NCBI GenBank assembly: GCA_013407085.1
Contig: JACCGJ010000605.1
Span: forward strand, 1-64,000
Direction of reading: 5' to 3'
Length of the DNA stretch: 64,000 nt
Origin: Atriophallophorus winterbourni
Taxonomy: Eukaryota; Platyhelminthes; Trematoda; Plagiorchiida; Microphallidae
Under the pieces are notes generated by a model, which saw only the letters and a program-made list of their open reading frames with translations, did not search any database and was not told the origin of the DNA. Positions 1 through 12,854 of this stretch are shown here, piece after piece. Positions within the stretch are counted from its first letter, which is position 1, and each line of letters begins with the position of its first letter. Position numbers and translations under genes: made by a program.

Positions 1-875
1 AGGGGTCGGGTATAGCCTGAACCATAATCCCTGACCAAGTTCCTCCTTAATTCCACGCAATTATCTCGAAATCACCAGCTTGCGCTTATTTATAATCGAC
101 GTGGTTCTCTTGCTGTCAATAACTTCATAGGGACCTTCCGCAAGGTGTGATTCAACCTTATTTCTATAAGCACTTTTTGCGAGTATCACTGTGGCCTTGC
201 CTTTGTCGGCTCTAGTGATCACTATTCCCTCTTGTTTTCGCAGATTAAGAAGTGCTTGCTGTTCACCTTGCGTAAGGTTACTCCTTTCTGGCTGTTGTTT
301 CTTAATAATGCTGGCTATACAGTTGCTTAGTGCGTCTGCCTGTGTTTCCGGTAGCTGAGTTAAGGTAGATTTTACGCATGGAATAATATCTTCAGGTTTT
401 AAAACCTTTGTACTTAGTGAGAAGTTTACACCTTTTTCCAACAATCTTTGTTCGGTCTGCGAGAGCGACCTATCTGATAAGTTAATTACTTTGGAATATT
501 TTTTAGCACTGTAATCAAAAGAACTAGTAGAATTACATTTATCCTTAGATGTTAAAAGAGTGGCGAACTTACGTTTCTGTTTCTCTCTAATTTGCTTCGT
601 CTGTGTGGCCAAGACCTCGGCGTGTTTTCCACAGATTTTGCAGAAATCCACATCAGATAACTCCGCTCGCAATTCGGACTTCAACCTGGAGGCTTTCGAA
701 CGCGCGTGTGTCAGGTTTTCGTTGGCCCTGTAGATCCTTTGTTTTAGAAAAAACTTTGGATGCGGTTTCGGCAGCCTTCCTTGAATTGCGTGAATTATCT
801 GGAGGTTTGACCACCAGATCCCTTGGTATGACTTTGTCCTGTTGACATCTCAGGTTAAAGACGGGATGATTCGTC
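1..875 (-). pseudogene. Penelope-like element ORF, N-terminal part (runs off left edge)
   Basis: This is the start of a retroelement polyprotein read leftwards from about 875. The first stretch contains FNLRCQQDKVIPRDL, which resembles the conserved N-terminal block of Penelope-like proteins. After a frame break near 715-720 the second frame runs to a stop at 61-63 and contains a CxxC motif (DFCKICGKH) and the block GIVITRADKGKATVILA, matching the aDKG motif that precedes the reverse transcriptase domain in this family. Reading resumes in another frame after the stop and leaves the window, so the catalytic palm is not visible here. There is at least one frameshift and one stop, so the copy is dead. 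Its 5' end abuts an oppositely oriented C-terminal piece at about 880. Family assignment is fairly sure; the exact clade is not. Confidence 0.7.
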
Positions 876-884
876 CATCTGGCT

Positions 885-1336
885 GTCAATAAGGTGGATG
901 GGGCTGATATCTCCACAATCTGGCGTCCGGTCCTGCAGCGGATAAACATCAACGTGCGTAACCCCTAGTGTGCGCACCGATTACGCAATCGAGCTCATCT
1001 GTCAGCAGATGTCACTCACACCTACCAAGACTGAAACAATTAAGGGATTATACCGCATGTAGGGGTCGGTGGTGCGACAGTTGATATTGAACGCGTCTGT
1101 CCTTCTTAACGAGCGCAGAACCCACCATGGGCTGTGCAGCTCTTAACCAGATTATGATTGGTCAAATGAATGCAATTTAAACTTGATCTCTGTTCGCACT
1201 GACACCCTTGGTCTGACGAAGCTTTTGTGTCAGAAGCGAAACGTTACGAATAAACTACTCTCACCGATTCATTACAAACTTTCTTTTTTTATGATCATGA
1301 TTCCCTGATCGGTCACAAACATTTTCCATTACATTG
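885..1336 (+). mobile_element. Penelope-like element 3' end (endonuclease C-terminus plus terminal repeat)
   Basis: The first 28 codons (885-968, stop TAG at 966) encode VNKVDGADISTIW followed by a short tail. This is nearly the same as the last residues of the GIY-YIG protein at 18462-18854 (TKVDGAEISTIW). The rest is non-coding terminal repeat. From about 1112 it matches 60389-60547, and it contains a hammerhead-like core at 1204-1242. It ends near 1336 in a tail related to 19222-19263. It points opposite to the N-terminal piece at 1-875, so the two halves look like one insertion with an inverted 5' part. Confidence 0.65.
1201..1247 (+). ncRNA. Hammerhead ribozyme-like motif (copy 1)
   Basis: CTGACGA at 1213-1219 is followed after one base by a 7-bp hairpin (GCTTTTG, loop TGT, CAGAAGC, with one G-U pair) and then GAAA at 1238-1241. 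Before it is a 3-bp ACC/GGT hairpin. This is the order of the hammerhead core (CUGANGA, stem II, GAAA). The base triplet before ACC is GAC rather than NUH, and stem III is not evident, so self-cleavage of this copy is doubtful. There is one extra A between CUGACGA and stem II. Confidence 0.5.
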
Positions 1337-1354
1337 CTAGTTCCAACTTTGTTT

Positions 1355-1580
1355 TCCATTTTTCCACTGTTTCAAGACATACGAATCCTGATTTTACTGT
1401 CTCTACCTGATGAGAGCAAACAGCACGAAACTAGTCATGGACTGTGTTCGATGGAAACGCATGCAAATACGGATTATTTTGCTCAAGTTCATGGGTTTAA
1501 CTCCATCTGCATATGTCCGGGAACTTGTGATCAAACAGGTTGTCGTGCCAGCCTAATTCGGCGGTGGCTTACACCCTGTT
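1355..1580. repeat. Repeat family R2 fragment
   Basis: The text around CTACCTGATGAGAGCAAACA and the following ATGGAAACGCATGCAAATAC matches 20579-20690, 31381-31450, 50580-50700 and 15175-15300. The later part, with the GGGTTTAACTCC core and the CAGGTTG...CCA stretch, matches the interior of the foldback at 31337-31570. It has no coding capacity. Its inverted ends are decayed here, so the borders are approximate. Confidence 0.55.
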
Positions 1581-1589
1581 ACTTTGTTT

Positions 1590-4500
1590 CAACTAAACGT
1601 TTCTTGAATCCTATTTCTTTGACTTTTATTATGATGTATAGCTAGTTGCGTTTCCTATCATAAATCATGTTTCTCAAAACTTGACGTGACCAAATATAGT
1701 CTAGGATACGGTGTAGTCGCCAGTACACAGACAGCAAAATCGGAGGCCTCGGTTCGGCATTTTAGTTCAACAATTTAACGCAATAAATGGTAAGTTCAGA
1801 CCGTGTCATGTTGGTCTTTACCAATCAGATTGAACATATAGCTAGATGAAGATTTTTTGTTTCTACTGCTGTTGAACTGCGGATTTTGTATATGTCCATT
1901 ACATGTTGCGCCAACATAAAAAATGGCTTATAAATACCAAGGCATCTGGGATAATATTTTGCCACATCAGTACCACAAAACCACTCCCTCTATGGATGTC
2001 ACATTTCATAATGATTATCAGGTTGAATTAGTGCATCGGGACGGTTTTAGGATTTACATCCTGATATCGCAAACGCACAGTAACTATGGAACATTGATTG
2101 AGCTCTGTGGCTATTTTTCTATATATTGCATCAATGGCGATTCTTTTTGTTCGGTTACTTATATTGCGTCATCAGCTTACACGTTCGGCGTTTCAATCTA
2201 ACTGTCTTGAAATTTTAATGAAATGCTGAAACAAATTTCGAAGTCTGTTGAATTTTCCGTCATTATTAGTTCACAGCTTTGTATCACATGTGTGGTAAGC
2301 TTTATAATACGCAGCCTAGCGCAAAGTTCACCAGCCTACATTACACTTATCACACGATACGTACATCTCTCAACCATTAGGTTTCGCGATAACATGCTGA
2401 TCCCTGTCAGTTTAGTGTGGTAATCTCGTGCTGGTTTGTTTTAAAATGTTACGTAATAATGTGGGTGTTAAACCACGAGTGTTGAACAACATCTCATCGC
2501 CGCCCTATCGACTTAGAATTCTGAGGGTGTGGTAACGTATGAATGATTAACGTTATTGAACAATACGAATGTTAACATTTTCATTCATTTTTGTTACATT
2601 GTCAATAAGCCCTGGACTATATTGTTTAACCACTCTTATCCTAGTATAGAACCTTGTGCATCAACTAAAAACCAATTACATTTTTACAAATGTGTCTGTG
2701 GATAATATAGATTGAGGATTAATATGTGGAGAAAGTAAAATGGCGCTTCTCGTTACATCGACTAGATGCGGTAACGGCATAATGAAATTAAAAGCCGTTT
2801 CCGTATATTTCTAGTAAGGTCGCTCACTATATATAGATGGAGACAGATGTGAGTATAAGAAAAAATGATAACTTGCGTGTAAGCAAAACTAGATAATAGT
2901 TTAAATAAAGTCCGAGTTTTCCATGTAGCACCGGCTCTGCACAACCTTAAGGCGTCTAACTATGTATGGCCAATGTTCACAGCTTCATACCTCAATTAAG
3001 CGCGTCTCTGTACAGCAAGCAAACTCACCCCAAAGCCGGTCTTCTGATTTAAACTCCCAGTAAATTATCGTGTGGAATGCAACCACTATCGACTTTACCC
3101 CTTCCATAATGGCAGTACCTGCGCTTCCGCTACTTGAACATCACGCTTGGCATTATGCCTTTAAAATGAACAGAATAAAGCAAATTTTCTAGCATTAGCG
3201 GGTCAATTTTCTGAGCTTTCATGTCTGTTTTACAATCAAAGTCGACTGTGATTTCGAATCCCATAGAATGGATCTATAGGAATACAACAGTTTGCAATCC
3301 AATACACACGACCCAGTCACTGTAGGCGACACCTTCGAAGCACAGTTGAAGTGTATTTTCCCGGTCTTCTTGAAAGGGATTTCCCGTGGATTAAAAGAAG
3401 CACTAAGGTTACCGCACGACTAAGCTGTGCGGTGCGCCAATTTAATTCGATATATAATCTTTCATTGACAGTTCCGTGAATGTAAAAGATTGATCAGTCA
3501 TCTCGCCCGATAATGCACACAAACACACACTGCGTGAGGTCCGTTGGATTGCAAATCTTTCTCATCTGCGCAAAACAAATAACTCGTCTCCCAACCCCCT
3601 AAAGCGACACGCTTTTGTCTTTCTCAGCGGCTAGGGTGAAAAATAAGGTCGTTTGGGTAATGCACGTGCTTGAGGATTTTTCATTTATGATGTTAGAACG
3701 TGAAACACTACTGATTGTGGATATATGAGCTAATTATGTGTATTGTTCATTGATGCATTTGGTAGATAATTCTTGTTGCAACACCAACCATTGTCGAAAA
3801 GCAGCACATTCACAGTGGAAATAAACTGCCCTTGCAATCAATACTGCAGAAAATGTTTCATAACAGAAGCTTGATTAATCTGATTCGTAAGCATCTGGAC
3901 ACTGTATTATCAGTACGAACCCAAAAAACTCGTCAGTGCAGTTGATCTTTGAGCATAATGATAACATAGCTATGTTGGTTGCCCTTTTCAGTCCGTTACC
4001 AAATGACCCCTCTGCAATCAGTAAATAAAAAACTGCTCAAGTACAAAGCTGCAGCCTATGGAATTACAAAGTCTTGAGTTTAGTGGGGAATGAAGGGATT
4101 AAGGGACAGCTGTTTAAATTATTTAAGCCTATATGGACGCGTTAATATTTACACTACACTAATTATTGCGTTTTCACTCAGGACGGAGGTCTTTCGCTTA
4201 TTTTTTGTAAGTCTATTATCCTGTCACTAAATGAACGTGGATATAAAGTTCTGTGATCTGAATAGCACTGGATAAGATTCATTGAAACCGCAACTAAACT
4301 GTTTGCGGTGTCGTGTGTTAAACCAATTATTCATCCTATTCCCCACACGCAAAAGATTCTTCAGGTTGAGTTATGACCTGAGATTTAACTAACAGGATTC
4401 TGGAGTGACCTGTGTGGTTGCAAGAGCAAAAGGTAGCGTGTATTATCGACTTCCACGCTGGCTAACAAATTCTTAGTACTTATGGGATATCGGATAGGGT

Positions 4501-6755
4501 TTCCTCAAAGCCCATTAATTTAATCTAATACCATTATAAGTCTACTGAAGCTCATGTTTGCGTCCAAGGTGGCGACTCTAGTCAAATTACTTTGCACACA
4601 TGGGTTAGGTAAGTCTTTCCGTTTTAGCCAAATCTGATTAACTATGTTACTGACTGAATAATGGGCCAAGTATTAGTGAATTGCCAAAGAGTGCAAGCTT
4701 CGTCGGATGAAAATGGTGAAAATGTTGAACTGCTTCATGCGCTTTTACAACGTAACAGCAGTTTCGCTACAAAAATCGGTTGCGAGATAAATGCTCTAAA
4801 AACGATAGCATTCTCTTCGAGTTTTGCGCCAAACGTCCAAACTGGGTTCAAGTTTAACCGAATAAATATGTTATATGCTTTAATTACTTCGGTTTGAATC
4901 TGTTATCCCACGTTCATGCGAAGATAAATTGTAATCGAAGGATTTTCTCAGGTTGGAAGCATTTTCACAGTTAAAATGTGCTCCCCGGTGCACGTCTGGA
5001 TCATTATTGAGATTAAATCCGTGGTTATAAAACAGCGATGAGTTATGGACGACGATCATTGGAGATATTACATCATTGATACGTTAGATTAGTCTAGGGC
5101 GTCTGAAATACTAATCGACTTGACCTCGAATGCCCTGACCTAATCACTTCCCACGCCCTCTTACAATATGAGTTGCCACAATGTAGTTGAGAAAAACTAA
5201 GAACTGCCCGACGGAAGTTTATGTTCGTATTTTAGCTTGATTTAGTTCCTGTACCCTTTTTCTTTATTGTATAGAGCCATGATGCAGTTGAGATTCAAAA
5301 CATAGTATAAGCCTCTTGGTTGGCCCGAATCATCGAAGCCCGTAGTAAACTGGTTTTAAGACGCTGGTCACACGTCATTATCAAATCCATAGTCATTACA
5401 AGCAATCCCGCCGGGTTAGACAGGACAACACGTGCCGACAAATAGCTGGTCTTGATTTTCAGCGGTTATTCGGAGAATTTATGAATAAAGGAATTTATGC
5501 TCGCAACTACTCCGTTAACAAAAACTTAGAGTTGAGTATATGATTAAAATACAGTAAAGAGTATCTCTCTGACTACCATACGCCTACGTTTTATTTATCA
5601 CATTTTCTCACCATACAAGTGTATCTATATCAATCCGGATATTAATCAATAACGAAGTCAGTAACACTTCATCACCAGAGATCCTATTTGAACTGCGGAT
5701 CACATTATACATAATATCGTCATTAACAGTATTATTATTATGGGTGTGGTTTGGCTCATAAGTTATTATCAATCGATTATTTAAACCTATTTTCGTATGT
5801 AATTCGTATGTAGGCATTAGAATTTTGTGCTCTGCATTGTTGTCTCGTTTACCACAGGTTCTACTCCCTTCACATGAAAGCGAACAGCGCAAAATAATAG
5901 TTGAAGGGTGCGTCTTATAGCACAAGCAATTGTGTGCTGAGTGACGGTATAGAAGATCAACGAGACCAAATGAGAAACGGTCATTACATCATTCCGACTG
6001 AGGCCCAGAAAGCTGATACCTAAACTAGTGTGGACACCCAGACAAAGTTTGTGGAAAATTCGTAGATGTCAAATGCATCAAAGCAGAACGGAAAGAAGCA
6101 AACTCTATTAAAATATTCGAGAAAATTAACATCAGCTGTTGCTCCAACTGCCGCGAAATATCTCTGCTGTTGATCCTTAACAAGGCATTTGCTCTCAATA
6201 AAATAAATGGATTGAGAGATCGGTTGTACATGATGCTTTCACACGACAAGTTTTTACACGGACAAACCATTTATCAGACAACTTCGGGCGAGTTAGAACA
6301 TCTTCATTCCGCACACCACGTTGTCATCCTTTCATACAACCACGAACAAATGCCACAATAAACTACACATTCAGCAGAGCCTTCATTCAATTAGTGGTCC
6401 ATTTGTTTTACATTTTAGGATGGTGAATTAGTAAAAATTATGAAATTTATTCCCCTGTCTAAATATTATCTGTCTTGAGAATTACGATAGGATAGCAATG
6501 ATGGAATGCTAGTAGAGGAAGTGTAAACTACATTCAGCTTATCCCGTGCAAGATAATTCAGTTAATAGATTGTAGATTGTTAAGAGGTTCTTGGTATTGT
6601 AAAATTGCTTAATACTGACAGCTCACCATGATTGATTGTAAATACGGTATGGGACAAAACAGGGGTCAAATTCCAAGAAAGTATAACAAGTTTTTCTGTG
6701 GATATTGACTTTAGCGCTATGCTCTACTCATTGACCTTTATAATTTGTGAGACCC
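1590..6755. other. AT-rich intergenic stretch, nothing recognised
   Basis: No open frame here looks like a conserved protein; the longest are about 80-105 codons with biased, low-complexity translations. No RNA gene, long inverted repeat or copy of the window's repeat families was noticed. Old, diverged repeats could be present below what can be read by eye. Confidence 0.5.
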
Positions 6756-6759
6756 TGAT

Positions 6760-7110
6760 ACAAAGAAATATGAATGCAATCAGTTAGAACAGCTTTTGAG
6801 TAAAGTTTCACGTCTGACACAGAAGCTTCGCCAGACCAAGGGTGATAGTCAGGACAGGGAACATGAGTACGCAGCAGTCAACCCACCACCACTGATTTGA
6901 CCTTACCGCTTAGCAGCCTATAGTAAACCTAGAAGGGGTCAAATCACGAGAGCATGACTAAGATCGGTGGACATTTGCTTAATACAGTATGTATTCTCTT
7001 CAATCTGTGTCACAATTAAGACCATGCCCAAACACATGTTCTCACCGATTGCATTCAAATATCTTTGCATTATGTATACGCGATCGGTCCCAAACATATT
7101 ACAATCGATT
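6760..7110 (+). mobile_element. Short foldback copy of the Penelope-like terminal repeat
   Basis: It begins with a 32-base arm (6760-6791) whose complement recurs at 7038-7069. The left arm continues through an inverted terminal repeat that parallels 17584-17860, including the hammerhead-like segment (6805-6846 on the minus strand) and the run ACCCACCACCACT. After about 7030 the sequence switches to the normal 3' end, with the tail CGATCGGTCCCAAACATATT shared with 19233-19252 and the 60 kb copy. No coding sequence remains between the arms. The core here reads CTGGCGA, so the ribozyme has lost an essential base. Confidence 0.6.
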
Positions 7111-8480
7111 CCGTACCTCTGTTTTATCCCTGCCATGCTGTTACTGCCACCCTAACTAGAATTAAGCAAAGATTAAACACCTATATTCATTGTGTTTGTA
7201 CCTATTTCTCCGAAGCTACGTTAGTTCTCTGAATTTCTCATTTTCTTCATTTTATCGTGTTTATATGGCAGTCGAACGTTGGTGTTTCCAATTGATTGAA
7301 TGGTATATTTGACCTTAACAATCATGATTATAATAGTCGTTTCCATATAACTTTTTCTCGTCCAATCACACTTTTCTAAGCTCGATCTTTTGTTGTTGAG
7401 AGCCGTTGCAACTTTTCCTATCTATCTAGCAATACCCGCGCTTTTTTGAAATGAGAATATTTAAAAAAAATTCGCTGATTATTTCACACCAAAATGCTAG
7501 ATTGTGGTATACTTTCACATTTTTGCGAACAAATAATCCTGTGTGTGGCAATTCTCATCGATCTTATTTGTTGAATTTGTGCTTATGTAATTATAAATAT
7601 TGCAATCAATTTCACGAGTTCAAACACGACTATCGGGTATCCCGTTTACGAATACATGGCATCTGCTGTCATTTGACTCAATTGATCCGAGCCATAGGTT
7701 GAATGTGTAGTGAGTGAAAGAGAGCGTTAATGTGTGGTTTGAAAAGTGGTTGGCAGTTAAACTGAATGAAATCGTTCAGAAAGGTATGGATTTTGTAACA
7801 CTGGAGAATTGACTGAGTTATGCTGCTCATAGAAATGCGCTAGTGCATTTCTAGAAGAAAGAAAAAGGTTAGCTTGTAATTTAGTTCTTGTAATCCCGAA
7901 ACAGGTCATTGATACATCACCAATATATATTTCAGAACTACCGGGAAGCCGAGCTGAAACCTTGATTTATTAGATATTATACTTGAAATTTATGGTTACC
8001 TAAGTCAGTTGTTTTTGCATTACGCTGAAGGTTCAATCTCAAATATCTGGCAACGGATAAAGTTGTATCGATTGGTAGTGAAAAAAGAAATTGCTGTGTT
8101 ACTCTTGATTGGTCAGTTCGCCGATTAATCGGCTAGCTCAGTCACTATGGTCAATTTATAAATATTAGTTCTAGGCATCAATTTGCTTGAATTTATACGA
8201 ATGAGTTAAAGATATTATTGGAAAGCTTCAGTGGAGAAAGTAAAAGTAGCGTTTCATGATTTGATGTATGTTAACCCTATGCAAAAATAAGCGGAAAGTT
8301 TGGGAGGAAAATCATAGATAAATATTTAAAACATCCCAGAATTTACACCCTGCAACCGGTTTCTGGTTATTTTTGTCATCTTCCAGTAGTAATGGTGGAT
8401 ATAATATGACTAGGTTTAGTGATTCTCAAAACAAATTTATGCACTGAAGCCACTTTTTAGATAGGGTTCTTACAAAGTAC
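7111..8480. other. Intergenic, nothing recognised
   Basis: This is AT-rich sequence. The single 83-codon open stretch at 7451-7702 shows no family resemblance. No copies of the window's repeat families were seen. Confidence 0.5.
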
Positions 8481-8484
8481 CAAC

Positions 8485-8550
8485 TGATGGCCCGAAACAG
8501 CTAGAAACTGGCGGTGTTTGGTAAATGAAGGGTGTGTGAACAACTCAATG
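8485..8550. repeat. Repeat family R1 fragment
   Basis: The series GATGGC..GAAACAGC, AGAAACTGG, GTGTGTGAACAAC parallels the inner segment of R1 copies such as 50960-51030, where it reads GATGCCGGCAAACAGCCAGA then GATGGGGATGTGAGC. It is a short diverged piece, identified by order of blocks only. Confidence 0.35.
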
Positions 8551-8908
8551 AATTTGTTAAATGTAAGCGTATTGAAAGTTCGTCCCAGGACCACCGACTG
8601 TTACAGGAATTAAGCAGTGCGGTTCTTTGTAAGAGCCAACAAACTTGATAATAATTATGAAGTTTGTTACTTATAAGCATTGAAGTAGCGAAAATTTATA
8701 AAATAATTTAATTATTTTTGTGATTCATTGAACAATTTGAGTGTGCGCTTCATTTGTTCCGCTAAATTAAGTGATTTCATTTCGCGCAAAATCATCCTGG
8801 CGTCAACCAATTGAATTTTCCAATGATCCCTGATAATTGAATGTTACCAAGTGTGGAATGTTGGTGAGTGTGAAAAATCAGCAAACAGCTTTTGCATCTA
8901 TATGAGAG

Positions 8909-9460
8909 ACTTGTACTTGTACTTGTGTGCGACTATCTCCTCCTGGAGGATGAGTCAGCTTCAATGGAGATTCTTGAAAATCTGGGTAAAAAGCGGCGTC
9001 CCCAGCACCACTTGACGTTCTTTAAAGTCTGCTTCTCTAGCCTTTCCACAACCAAGTGCGACCTGCAAGGCAGCACGGAGTTGTCAGAAAGAGGTGGTGT
9101 GCATCAACTAACCGTCTACCAGACTCTGTTCCAGGTTTTTCCTCAGGGTTTTCTCCTGAAGCCTTTTCCGCGATCAGGTATTCCGCTAGGCAGCGGAGGT
9201 TTAAAATAAGGGTTTTCCTTCCGTTAGATGAAATGCACCCACAGGCTAACGAGCTCCATCTGCCCGAAGCAAACTGGTTTTTAGGCGCCAGTCACTCGCC
9301 CTCGCCTTTTCTCCTATTGGTAGAAGCAGTTCCGCCGGGCTCGGGGAGCCACTCGTGCACACCAGAAGCTGGACTTGGTTATCAGAGGCTATTTGAGACG
9401 CGCGCCATATGGGAGCATTTTATAAACAGTGGGAGCTTATCCCCACTGCCAACCCCGGCT
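8909..9460 (-). mobile_element. RTE-type LINE 5' region, solitary copy
   Basis: Read on the minus strand, this segment matches 61145-61480, where the same sequence in plus orientation leads into an RTE-like endonuclease ORF. Shared blocks include GGGGATAAGCTCCCA, GCGGAACTGCTTCTAC, GACTGGCGCC and AAAGGCTTCAGGAG. A second minus-orientation copy lies at 52170-52515. At the left end is a tandem (ACTTGT)3 at 8909-8926, which would be a microsatellite tail on the minus strand. The open frames on the plus strand here (105 and 161 codons) are by-products of the GC-richer repeat. It could be a 5' untranslated region broken from its LINE or a non-autonomous derivative. Confidence 0.55.
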
Positions 9461-9562
9461 ATGACAACCTATGGAACCTATGTGAGAGAGGACACCATTC
9501 AGTTCTTTATTCCTATTCACTTCGTTGAACGTTTATTTTAATTACTTTTTCTTGAGTCTGAT

Positions 9563-11640
9563 GTGAACTTGAATGCCCTGAATATGCTATATTTGTATCT
9601 GGATTCTGTGAGTGATCCCGAAGTTATTTGGTTTTCGTTTTGTCTTATAGTAACACTCTACTTTAAGCAATCGCTTATCTGTGGAGTTATGGACGATGAG
9701 ACCCTTGATATACCCGACAAAATTTGGTGCTCTTTGACTCTAACTTCTAGAGACGAATGCATTATTGGATTGATCTATCGTTCTCCAACAGCAACTCCCG
9801 ACCAAAAAAAAATAAACTGATTGATGGTTTGCGGTATGTGACAACGCGGTACAAATAATCAAATATTGATAGTAGGGGATTTCAACCTTCCCCAGCTCTA
9901 CAACCGGGATGCTCATCCATCAGACAGTTGAATATGAACTACGAGTCGTCTTGGATTATGTACACCTTAATAATCATGTTACGATATTTACTTGTATGAT
10001 GGGATTAGACCGACCGTCTACCTTGGACCTAATACTTAAAAAGATCCTACCACTGTAGAGAATACTGTATATAAACCGCCAATCGGATGAAGCGGCCATG
10101 TTGTCCTAGAATTCGAGTGCGTTTGTTGCGCTATGTGCAACAGTGACGGAGCAAAATGCGTCAGATGAGTGAACTACCTGGCTCTGCGTTTATTTGCAAT
10201 GCACTAGTTTGGCACAACTGGATTACTCTGATCCGAATAGTCATTGGCTCTCTCTCTTACAACACTTGAAATCTATACTGGACGAACATTCAATATTTGT
10301 TCTGAAAAAAGCTTCTCAACATAATAAATTTAAACTACGAAGCATGGCTAAAAATGGATAAAACAGATATCAGGAGCTTAGGAGTTTCATAAGGCTACAA
10401 ACAGCCGATTTACAGGCAAAATTTACACAGCTGAGAAACAAAGTTACCCGCTTAATTCGAGCTTATAAGCAAGCTTTTTAATCGCATTTGATTTCACAGA
10501 TGCACCACAATCCGAAGCCTTTATATTGACTCGTGAATGATATAACGAAGATTAAACCGACAGTTTTTGTCTGAAAAATTTCGTATGGTTTCACTGAATT
10601 CATTAAACAGACCGCTGGTCTTTTAGCAGAAATTTATGCCGGAGTTTTCGCGCCAAAATCCATGGAGCCCGTTGAGGAAACCATCATTCTACTTGACCGA
10701 CCGACTTTGAGTGAAGCATTGATTACTCAGAGAATGGTAACACAGCACTTACAAAAATTAAATGTCAAGAAATCTCCTGGATCTGACGAGGTAACTCCAA
10801 TACTGCTCAAAACCTGTCACACGCAACTATCTGAAATTCTAACTTTTTTATTAATTTGCTCCAAGCTGGTGTGGTGCTCAAAATCTGAAAACTGAGATTA
10901 CCTTAACATTACTAAAGCGTTCGACGGAGTCGATGAGAATTTACTCTTGAACAAGCTACAGAAACACGTTATTGTTAGAAAATTATAGGAATCGATTCGT
11001 GATTACCTTAGCAACAGATACATCAGAGTTTGTGTGGATGACCTATTATCAAAGCAAATCGATGTCACTAGAGTGTTCCGCAAGGATCAGTGTTTGGACC
11101 AATACTGTTCCTGATCTACATGAACGATTTACCAATACCAAACGACAGTAAGATGCTTCTGTTTGCTGATGACAATAAAATATGGAGGCGAATCAGCAAT
11201 GTTAATTATTGTAGTTTGCTACAAAAGGACCTGAATGCTTTGTACGACTACTAATGTTTCCCACCCCTGGATAAATTATTCCATTTTCTAACTTCCAGCA
11301 ACAGCCGTGGTCATGGTTGCAAGTTGGAAATACCACACTCCAAACGGAACTGCCGCAGCTATTTTAATTCGGTGCGTGTGTGCTTTGTTTGGAATTCCCT
11401 ATCTGTCCATTTGGTAACTCAAACAGTTTAACTATATTCAAAGAGAAAATTAACGACTATATGATAGCTAATCCTAATTTTGCCCCCAACTATTAATAGA
11501 CTATACCAGTCATGGGTCCCATTGATTTTATTCATACAAATATATTCTTATATATACCATTGTACCTATACTTCGAATCCGTGGTTATTGTGAAATTAAT
11601 TGCTTTTTTCAACCATAAATCCTAAATATTGAATATTGAA
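9563..11640 (+). pseudogene. CR1-like non-LTR retrotransposon, decayed (endonuclease plus reverse transcriptase)
   Basis: This is a degenerate LINE second ORF. The endonuclease part shows IWCSLTLTSRDECIIGLIYR, then VGDFNLPQLY at about 9876, the expected order for an apurinic-type endonuclease. The reverse transcriptase begins around 10700 with LNVKKSPGSDEVTPILLK, continues with ITKAFDGVDENLLLNKL at 10905, and has the active-site box MLLFADD near 11155, with IYMNDLP upstream. The region after it is deleted; only the C-terminal end remains (KRNCRSYF, then NPNFAPNY and a stop at 11494), followed by a 3' untranslated part to about 11640. Many frameshifts and stops show that it cannot be translated. 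The 5' end is truncated within the endonuclease. The C-terminal layout with WNSL-type sequence is shared by nine other fragments in the window. Confidence 0.75.
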
Positions 11641-11644
11641 TCTT

Positions 11645-12850
11645 ATTTATATCGTGTAAGTTTTCACGGAAAATTTAAATTTAAAGTTAAAATTTCTGGT
11701 CAGTAGTTTTGTATTATGGATTGCCCCAAAATAAAAAGAACACATCATATTGTAGCAACTTTATCGCAGGAATTTCGTAGCTGGTTTCCTTGCGCAATAT
11801 CAACGAAATTGCCGCTCTTTAACATTTAGTTCGGTCAAACTTCATTCTTCAATATATTCTTGTTCTGATCACAACTGTGTTTTTCATTTGAAATTAATAT
11901 CCTCAGTGCCAATTTCCTACTCCAACCCGGTGTCAAATGGCAATAGATAATATTGGAGAAAACAGTTGAGATAGCGGGTGGACTCCTATCATGTGAAACG
12001 CATCGTGGTTATGAAACCGGAGGTAATCACTGGCCGTATGGAACTCGGCGGTCTAACCTGAAAAAACGATCATCTGTCACATAATACAAATCCAGAAATA
12101 CAACTCATTCCGTTTGAAAGCAAACAACTATCTTGGCATTGTTTTAGATTCATCGTTCGCTACCTTTTTATTCTTTTGCAATAGCGATAACGTTACCCTC
12201 TCGCATTAGGGATTATTAAAATTTAAAAATAACAATGTAAGTACAGTTGGTGTCAGTATTGTTTTGTCAGTATAAAACATCGGGATAACGTTTAAAATAT
12301 TACTAGATCTACTACTAACGCTGTATTCCTGTAATCAGTTATAGAAAACGGGTGCAAAATCGAAGTTATCAAAACTCTCACCTATCTACACCTTACTAAA
12401 ATTTATTTAACAAGCGCACCGGCAAAATGTTGCTTTTCGGTTAAACATGAAATGAACGAAATTCCGAAGCCCTGTTTCCATTAAATGTCGAGTGCTTAAA
12501 TGCGTCTCTTAATATGAGTTGCATCAAAAATTGATAGGCTCACATTTTACCGCGTGTAAATCTTTTACTCATAGTAAAAACATGGACTGCGCCCAGTACT
12601 GGGATATTTTAATGCTTTTGCTGTAATGTGTTGTCAAGGTCATACTGGGCAGCCGTGATCACACTCGCTGTACGAATAAGTAGATGTACTTTTGAATATG
12701 GTGATAATATTCCATATTGGCCATTTATAAATGTTTTAATGTCTTATCCAGATTCTTGTGTGAATCCATTGCTAAACACTACTATTAAACACGTCAATCT
12801 CATAGATTAGTTATTTCAAACTTCCGAATAATCGTCCTTGTTCTAAACAA
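11645..12850. other. Intergenic, nothing recognised
   Basis: There is no conserved open frame and no repeat shared with other parts of the window could be recognised. Confidence 0.45.
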
Positions 12851-12854
12851 TATT

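Noticed and set aside
8892..9541. Two overlapping plus-strand frames of 105 and 161 codons
   Set aside because: They lie in a GC-richer repeat that also occurs at 52165-52515 and, inverted, at 61145-61480, and the frames are not conserved between copies. The sequence is better explained as an RTE 5' region on the minus strand.
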